64,000 nucleotides of DNA from Stichopus chloronotus. Taxonomy: Eukaryota; Echinodermata; Holothuroidea; Aspidochirotida; Stichopodidae. The stretch covers positions 11,300,705 to 11,364,704 of the forward strand of contig CM037846.1 in NCBI GenBank assembly GCA_021234535.1, in the 5' to 3' direction. Shown piece after piece: positions 60,921 through 64,000 of the stretch. The first letter of the stretch is position 1. Each line of letters starts with the position of its first letter. The position numbers and the translations under genes were made by a program. The notes under the pieces are model-generated. The model was not told where the DNA came from. It ran no database searches and saw only the letters and a list, made by a program, of their open reading frames with translations.

Positions 60921-63456
60921 GCCTCCTCTAATAGCTACACCAGGGTCTCTGGAATGACCTTCATAAATAAATACTTCTAAAAATTTATGTCACTTCCTGT
61001 TCTAAATTAGAGATGACCAGATTGCAACTGCAATCCAAAGCTTTGCATTTTTTCATGTTTTCATCTCTTTCCGTCAAAGTGCTTTTTTTTCCCATTTTGT
61101 GTGTGTGTGTGTATATAAACATGCCCAGTGTGTGTGTGGGCTAAGGGAGAATCCTTACAGTTTTCACACTTAAAGGGCATGAAGGAAACGGCAGACGGAA
61201 GCGGCCTGTTTGCAGCACCAAATGTTCTTCCCTGAGCTTTTTGCATATTAACAAGAGAACATTCCAGACCAAGTATGTGAACTGATAAATAAAGAAGGTA
61301 AAACAACTTCTTAACTAAGCAAATATTTCAATTGATCACAGATGATGGCCACTGTAGTGCATCACTTTGTACCCACGAGTCTACTGAACACTCCCTTTGA
61401 CTTACAAGATACATCTCGAGTTAAAAATGAAATGCAAACAACGGAAGGCTATGAGACAAAAAAATAAGAATAAATTAAAACGTTACCTTGATGCTATTGG
61501 CCCAACCGATCAAGAGAGTACTTTCGTTTTTCCAACAGAGGCTGCAAGGGTAGATTTCTGGTCGTAACCTCTGGTCATGATCACGCTCTATGAAAGATAT
61601 CCTTCTCCTTTCCACCATGTCGAAAACTCTCACACCCTTAAGATGCAAAGCAACCATGACATCAAATTTAGAAAAAAAAAATCAAAACAGTTTTCAAGGT
61701 GAATATGGTGATATTTGCTGTGCTAAGACCATAATTTGAGCATAAATACTATTAAAGTGCTTTTTTTTCCATCATCTATTTTTTTTCCATCATCTAGTGA
61801 TCAAGATTGCGAAAATTACAATTCAATTTACGATTATGTCAAAATGTCTGAATCTTTTGTTTCAAACCTGATCGTTGGCCCAAGCGAAGAGATCTCCAAA
61901 CCACTGAATGTTTCGAATGGTACCCTCCCCCTGGTGAAGTATGGTAGATTTATTCCTCCCAAGGAAACCCTTCTCATGGAGCACAAGCTGCAGGAAAATG
62001 CATGCGAAAAATTATTAAAGAAGTTCACAATCAACACGATCAATAAACTACAAAGAGGTAAACAGGAAGCAAGAGACTCATATATAACAATTGTCAACAT
62101 TTGCAGCTACAATTGGCTATAACTATGAATAATTTATACTTCCGTTGGGGTGACATTTCATTCAAGATATCACAATTTACTAGATCACACCAGCAAAACC
62201 CAACCTCTTTTCACTTCTTTGGGGAAGGTTGAATTTGCAAACATTTCAAGAATATAGTGTTGATTTCTTCATGAATATCTAGTCCAACCATGGAATCAAA
62301 CCTACGCTGAATTCTTCACAACAAACCGCAAACAGAGAAGACTGCCATAAATATAAATATTCCATGGAGAGTTTGCATTTTGACAAGGATGTCCAGATCA
62401 AATTAGTTCTAAAGTGACTGTGCAACATCTCACTGGTCACACCATACTGGTGGACTTGACGTAAGTTGTGCCCTGAAGTAATTCTGTCGGTTAATCACGA
62501 AAACCTCCTTTATGTGTTCAGGAAAGTGAAATTCAATGTCACCATCCAATGAAAAATTAAAAGCCTACCACAGATAATTAACTCAAGAGAGATATGATGT
62601 CCAACCACTCAAGTGTGGAACAAGCACATGTGACACATAAGGCACTGTCACATGGTTCACGCAGCCCGATTTCGGTCAGTAGGGCCCGTTTCACCGTAAA
62701 GCGGAGCAACTGCAGTGATAGGCTATGGATTCATGCAGTTTGAATAGCTAGCCTTCTTGTGATTGAGTCCAACCTGAGGCAGGCCTTGAAGGGAGGCTTG
62801 TAACGCTACGTGCGTGGAGGCATTGATGCCGCTCGAGGCCCGAACAGTCGAGGCTGGCCTGCCTCCACTTCAACCCCGGTATCCAGTCTCCATTCTCTTC
62901 ATATCTTTAACTGTCACCACTGCAGTCACTTGCATTATCACGCATACCTTTGTCAAAATTTTTGACTGCATAACGTAAACTCAACTTCACACATGATAAA
63001 GGATATAACACAATGTTTCTGTTCTACGTTTCCTTGGTCTTTCCAGCTATTCCCGCTATTACCCCCTGTTGCCTGACAGTACTGTTTTTAGGTAGTGGGC
63101 CAAATCTTTTCTTAGGTGAAATATTTTTTAAATCTAGTCACAGTGTTACTACATCATAGATCTGTAAATACATAATAAATAACTTCTGCAAAACTTGAAC
63201 TCCTTCCAAACTGTGAAAATTTTGAGCGTCTGACTTCCGACTGCCTTGTGATGTAAAACTGTGCAACAGTTTAATATAGACGGCATGTGCCGGTCGCCGT
63301 GTGTTTGCTCTCCTAGAAGAGCTGACCAGTCTAATACTACCAATGGATTATACAGAAAGAAAACTTGAGAAACAGTCTCATAAATACCTTGTCACCACCT
63401 GTCACAAATTGTCTGTTACTATTGTGCTGAGAGAACCTTGGATCCAAGGCTACTGA
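43704..63456 (-). CDS. VPS41: VPS41, HOPS complex subunit (5' part outside window)
   Basis: About twenty minus-strand exons encode roughly 740 residues colinear with animal VPS41 (human 854 residues, from memory), starting near human residue 130. VPS41 is the HOPS subunit that binds late endosome and AP-3 vesicle membranes and tethers them to lysosomes. Seen in order: end of the beta-propeller (QFVTGGDK, LHQGEGTIR, FAWANDQ, YPCSLCWKNESTLLIGWAN), the linker (FYIVSPLDIIVSKQ, DDHIEWLL), the alpha-solenoid (ALAELYSYDHHYDKAV, HKDVFQLIHKYNLF, DVDKAIEFCKEQDDAELWED) and a complete C-terminal RING-H2. The first exons lie beyond 64,000. Two exons (56,828-57,006 and 54,881-55,058) each contain one extra base relative to the conserved protein, and the junction to 53,983 is out of phase unless a 29-base exon is used. 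The rest is intact with canonical splice sites, so assembly error is more likely than a pseudogene. Confidence 0.95.
44608..44723 (-). CDS. VPS41: VPS41 exon, RING-H2 first half
   Basis: SCNFCNSPLLN followed by VVIFFCHHAFHEDCL gives the Cys-Cys, Cys-His and His-Cys ligands. The donor after GTG is GTAAAT, phase 0. Confidence 0.92.
45811..45910 (-). CDS. VPS41: VPS41 exon, solenoid end
   Basis: Encodes ISLRDGCKNILVSDCFSLL and DKLNKMQRKGLRME, matching the VPS41 segment just before the RING. It starts in phase 0 and ends with one base of a Val codon. The 21-bp minisatellite lies just upstream of its acceptor. Confidence 0.9.
45983..46528. repeat. 21-bp minisatellite, ~26 units, with 126-bp higher-order repeat
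   Basis: The unit is close to CAATATCAGGTATGCCAGTCA. Because 21 is a multiple of 3 and the unit lacks stops in several frames, it produces long open frames on both strands (about 200 codons on plus, 231 on minus) that I treat as artefacts. Variant units recur in the same order every six units in the right half (from about 46,130), which indicates duplication of six-unit blocks. It lies in a VPS41 intron about 70 bases before an acceptor. Confidence 0.92.
47034..47108 (-). CDS. VPS41: VPS41 exon, solenoid
   Basis: Encodes KIEEGMEIPGLRDSLVKILH plus DYNLQ, nearly identical to the vertebrate protein. Acceptor CACAG, donor GTGAGC, phase 0 at both ends. A 13-bp unit (GCACGCATCACTG) is repeated about three times just inside the following intron. 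Confidence 0.95.
47430..47700 (+). repeat. intronic repeat pair, copy 1
   Basis: Matches 50,760-51,012 in the same orientation. Shared blocks are TCACATACTTA, a GTCAAAC-AAGAGGA block, TTTGGACA-TTTT-TAACTA and a TGCTrATTA end. The copies are diverged. Confidence 0.55.
47967..48028 (-). CDS. VPS41: VPS41 exon, solenoid
   Basis: Encodes FITGLLNNIGTHVDPIILIR, nearly identical to vertebrate VPS41. It starts with two bases of a Val codon. Donor GTGAGA. Confidence 0.95.
48805..49095. repeat. inverted pair of degenerate short tandem arrays
   Basis: The left arm (48,805-48,925) repeats GACAACTTCCCC-like units of about 15-18 bp. The right arm (48,970-49,095) carries the reverse complement (GGTTGTCCAAGGGGG-like units). 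The spacer is about 45 bases. Transcribed, this would form a long imperfect hairpin. It lies in a VPS41 intron. Confidence 0.6.
49260..49400 (-). CDS. VPS41: VPS41 exon, solenoid
   Basis: Encodes RMGNVKEALRLTIDELDDVD followed by KAIEFCKEQDDAELWEDLIE, one of the most conserved VPS41 stretches. It starts with two bases completing an Ala codon and ends one base into Val; donor GTGAGA. Confidence 0.96.
49728..49860. repeat. AT-rich TGATTTAAATCA palindromic repeats
   Basis: Repeated TTTGATTTAAATCA and TTTAAATCACTG units with poly-A/T spacers in a VPS41 intron. Self-complementary and low complexity; no gene. Confidence 0.6.
50745..51012 (+). repeat. intronic repeat pair, copy 2
   Basis: Diverged partner of 47,430-47,700, in the adjacent VPS41 intronic space. 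It ends shortly before the neighbouring exon donor. Confidence 0.55.
51141..51333 (-). CDS. VPS41: VPS41 exon, solenoid
   Basis: Encodes YLHGLFMKDSQKNTELHELL, then DLYAEHDRTQMMHFLK and VPEMIFLY. It aligns to the vertebrate YLHKLF...LYAEYDRPNLLPFL segment but is more diverged than its neighbours. Acceptor AAAG, donor GTAGGT. Confidence 0.9.
51503..51842 (+). repeat. ~140-bp tandem repeat, 2.4 copies, with DR1-like sites
   Basis: Each copy has CAAGCTTCCC-CCTTGAGATATCATG, TTTACA, then TGACCT direct half-sites and an ACGACAG-GTTC block. The third copy is cut after TTTACAAGGT. TGACCT-T-TGACCT at 51,582-51,594 is a perfect DR1 spacing. Confidence 0.75.
52655..52705 (-). CDS. VPS41: VPS41 exon, solenoid (17 codons)
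   Basis: Encodes IKSVVEQLTNHRRFLYL, equivalent to vertebrate IKKVVEELEDRPELQHV. Acceptor TTTCAG, donor GTATAT, phase 0 at both ends, so it fits exactly between its neighbours. Confidence 0.88.
53845..53983 (-). CDS. VPS41: VPS41 exon, solenoid
   Basis: Encodes LKHKDVFQLIHKYNLFKAV, then DKIVMLMDFDNERAVKLLIE. The AG acceptor leaves one extra A before the Leu codon, so the exon needs a preceding phase of 2, while the upstream exon ends in phase 0. Either the 29-base exon at 54,322 is used or this A is spurious. Donor GTGAGT. Confidence 0.92.
54322..54350 (-). CDS. VPS41: possible 29-base VPS41 micro-exon
   Basis: Encodes TAETSVDSV plus the first two bases of Arg. It has a GAG acceptor after a pyrimidine-rich stretch and a good GTGAGA donor, and restores the phase between its neighbours. 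It adds ten residues where vertebrate VPS41 has none, so it may not be real. Confidence 0.35.
54881..55058 (-). CDS. VPS41: VPS41 exon with +1 frame disruption
   Basis: The first part reads GFHKLITDWPQDHYDLMTII and the second AVIDRLRDLPENPILLHALA then ELYSYDHHYDKAVGDLLE. Both align without a gap to vertebrate VPS41, but they are in different frames. One extra base near 54,998 explains this. Without correction the frame ends in a stop at the exon end. Acceptor GCAG, donor GTAAGT. Confidence 0.9.
55610..56160. repeat. ~27-bp degenerate tandem array, left part
   Basis: Unit close to ACCATAGCATCTGAGGCCATATTACA, about 20 diverged copies with small length changes. It lies in a VPS41 intron and continues after an inserted LINE fragment. 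Confidence 0.85.
56163..56585 (-). mobile_element. LINE 3' end (5'-truncated non-LTR retrotransposon)
   Basis: On the minus strand an open frame carries CWGGNVSHTEKKRIDSIIRK, then DELLTSKLKFLIDDQSHPLF and a terminal NRYCDSFLPRAIE. This is the characteristic C-terminus of non-LTR reverse-transcriptase polyproteins in many animals. An AATAAAGTTTTCTTATCTTTGTC-like tail follows. Only the last part is present, consistent with incomplete reverse transcription. It sits inside the 27-bp array. Confidence 0.75.
56585..56735. repeat. ~27-bp degenerate tandem array, right part
   Basis: Units related to those at 55,610-56,160, such as ACAACCATAGCATGAGT and AAGCATCTAAGGCCATATTAC. They suggest the LINE fragment split one array. 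Confidence 0.65.
56828..57006 (-). CDS. VPS41: VPS41 exon with +1 frame disruption
   Basis: The first part reads VCPSILGKDMKLWEQQVYQF through CEISPY. After about 56,908 the conserved protein continues in another frame as GDYRLPKGQYEMILNEFLQK plus EDLE. Length is 179 bases where 178 would keep frame with its neighbours. Uncorrected, a TGA follows CTHR. Acceptor CACAG, donor GTGAGT. Confidence 0.9.
58104..58222 (-). CDS. VPS41: VPS41 exon, solenoid start
   Basis: Encodes EALEDTKRYEESLHKFNVQK and VGLHYIAHLVSEKQYGEAA, equivalent to the vertebrate EALMAAEI...GLAYINHLVERGDY region. Donor GTGAGA, phase 2. Confidence 0.92.
58718..58833 (-). CDS. VPS41: VPS41 exon, propeller-to-solenoid
   Basis: Encodes YLADECAFYIVSPLDIIVSK and QRNKDDHIEWLLQNNRFE, closely matching FYIVSPRDVVVAKERDQDDHI in vertebrates. 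Acceptor AACAG, donor GTCAGT. Confidence 0.95.
59503..59635 (-). CDS. VPS41: VPS41 exon
   Basis: Encodes EEQAGGKRPQLKIISL, then VASDSLTTRGFQKYSPNHYS, matching the ISSDALTVRGFQ segment. Acceptor CACAG; the donor GTATGT follows one base of a Glu codon. Confidence 0.9.
60067..60164 (-). CDS. VPS41: VPS41 exon, propeller
   Basis: Encodes YHIITDFFVCGVAPLGTDLV and VLAFITEEQKSE, matching FYISGLAPLCDQLVVLSYVKE. Acceptor CGCAG, donor GTCAGT. Confidence 0.92.
60668..60782 (-). CDS. VPS41: VPS41 exon with DPRR repeats
   Basis: Encodes ICTVIKRPEERK, then three tandem DPRR units (12-base repeats), then QPEAPLPSKSIVI. The ends align to vertebrate VPS41; the charged repeats replace a shorter loop. Donor GTGAGT, phase 1. 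Confidence 0.88.
60876..60920. repeat. (TA)n microsatellite
   Basis: Interrupted TA/CATATA dinucleotides just upstream of a VPS41 acceptor. Confidence 0.9.
61487..61636 (-). CDS. VPS41: VPS41 exon, propeller
   Basis: Encodes GVRVFDMVERRRISFIERDH, then RLRPEIYPCSLCWKNESTLL and IGWANSIK. The YPCSLCWK motif is diagnostic of VPS41. Exactly 50 codons, phase 0 at both ends. Confidence 0.96.
61868..61987 (-). CDS. VPS41: VPS41 exon, propeller
   Basis: Encodes LVLHEKGFLGRNKSTILHQG, then EGTIRNIQWFGDLFAWANDQ, equivalent to LLLFERSWMNRWKSAVLHEG and EGNIRSVKWRGHLIAWANNM. Forty codons, phase 0 at both ends. Confidence 0.94.
63388..63456 (-). CDS. VPS41: VPS41 exon, propeller (first in window)
   Basis: Encodes SVALDPRFSQHNSNRQF and VTGGDK, matching IIAVHPHF...KQFVTGGKK. 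It starts in phase 0 after TTACAG, so an upstream exon lies to the right of the window. Confidence 0.92.
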
Positions 63457-64000
63457 CTGTAACATGAAAATGCAGAGGAAAAAGGACAAACCATAAGTTC
63501 ACCAAAAAAAAAAACATACATTCATATGACTGTATGCCTTTGGTTTTAACAGACAGTGATTGTCCTTTACCCACTGTGATTTAAGTCTGACTATGCATTT
63601 GAAGATGCATGTGGTATTATTCCAAAAACTTTCTTCAATAATGATCACTGGACCTTCCTGTAATCGACTTCTTTTGCCAACTTGTGGATTTTTCTCAAGT
63701 CATGAAAACAACAATTTGGAACATTGGGAACCAAATCAATGCTTTTTTATAGAGCAAAATGCATGAGAATATAACCTATGGCCTTCAAGTCCAGAGGGAC
63801 TGAACCATAAAAAAAAAAAGGTTCACGGGTCTTGTTACATAAACAAAGCTTTATGTTGTATCTGTTTCCTCCTAACTTTTGACAAATTCAAACTTTTTGA
63901 AAGAAACACTTTAAAAGAATAGTCCAGCCAGAAATTTACCTTTGATATGTTTAAGAGTAAGTTAATGTGACCCTTATAGTAAAACTTCCATTCAGTTCCC

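Overview
The window is nuclear DNA from an intron-rich animal. Genes are split into short exons with GT/AG introns, introns reach 8 kb, and most of the sequence is non-coding, with dispersed repeats, minisatellites and a LINE fragment. There are two recognisable genes, one secreted-type and one housekeeping. Their protein style and the repeat landscape suggest a marine invertebrate deuterostome, possibly an echinoderm such as a sea cucumber. The taxon is an inference; no species-diagnostic gene is present. Layout: (1) 1-21,189 has no gene I can support. It holds poly-G/poly-C tracts, dispersed repeats, an X-box-like site near 16.26 kb and a CpG-dense patch near 9.3 kb. (2) 21,190-39,545, plus strand: an eight-exon gene whose splice phases all agree. 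It encodes a 581-residue secreted cysteine-rich protein whose C-terminal half resembles the legumain/caspase-like (C13-type) fold. The catalytic Cys is replaced by Ser, the catalytic His motif is missing, and an EF-hand-like calcium loop lies between the two former active-site strands. I know no name for it. (3) 39,546-43,703 is the space between two convergent genes, with poly(A) signals and a strong double hairpin. (4) 43,704-63,456, minus strand: about twenty exons of VPS41, the HOPS-complex subunit for late endosome/lysosome tethering. They run from the end of the N-terminal beta-propeller through the alpha-solenoid to the C-terminal RING-H2 finger. The 5' exons lie beyond the right edge. 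Two exons each carry one extra base that breaks the frame, and a neighbouring junction is out of phase. These may be assembly errors, or the copy may be damaged. The VPS41 introns hold a 26-copy 21-bp minisatellite with a 126-bp higher-order period, a 27-bp tandem array split by a LINE 3' end, an inverted pair of degenerate arrays and several repeat pairs. The two genes show no functional link; they are only neighbours converging on a shared 3' region. At window scale, 29 G/C runs of 10 or more lie left of 45.54 kb and none to the right, and the 8-bp palindrome TGACGTCA occurs about ten times more often than chance, mostly in the left 39 kb.
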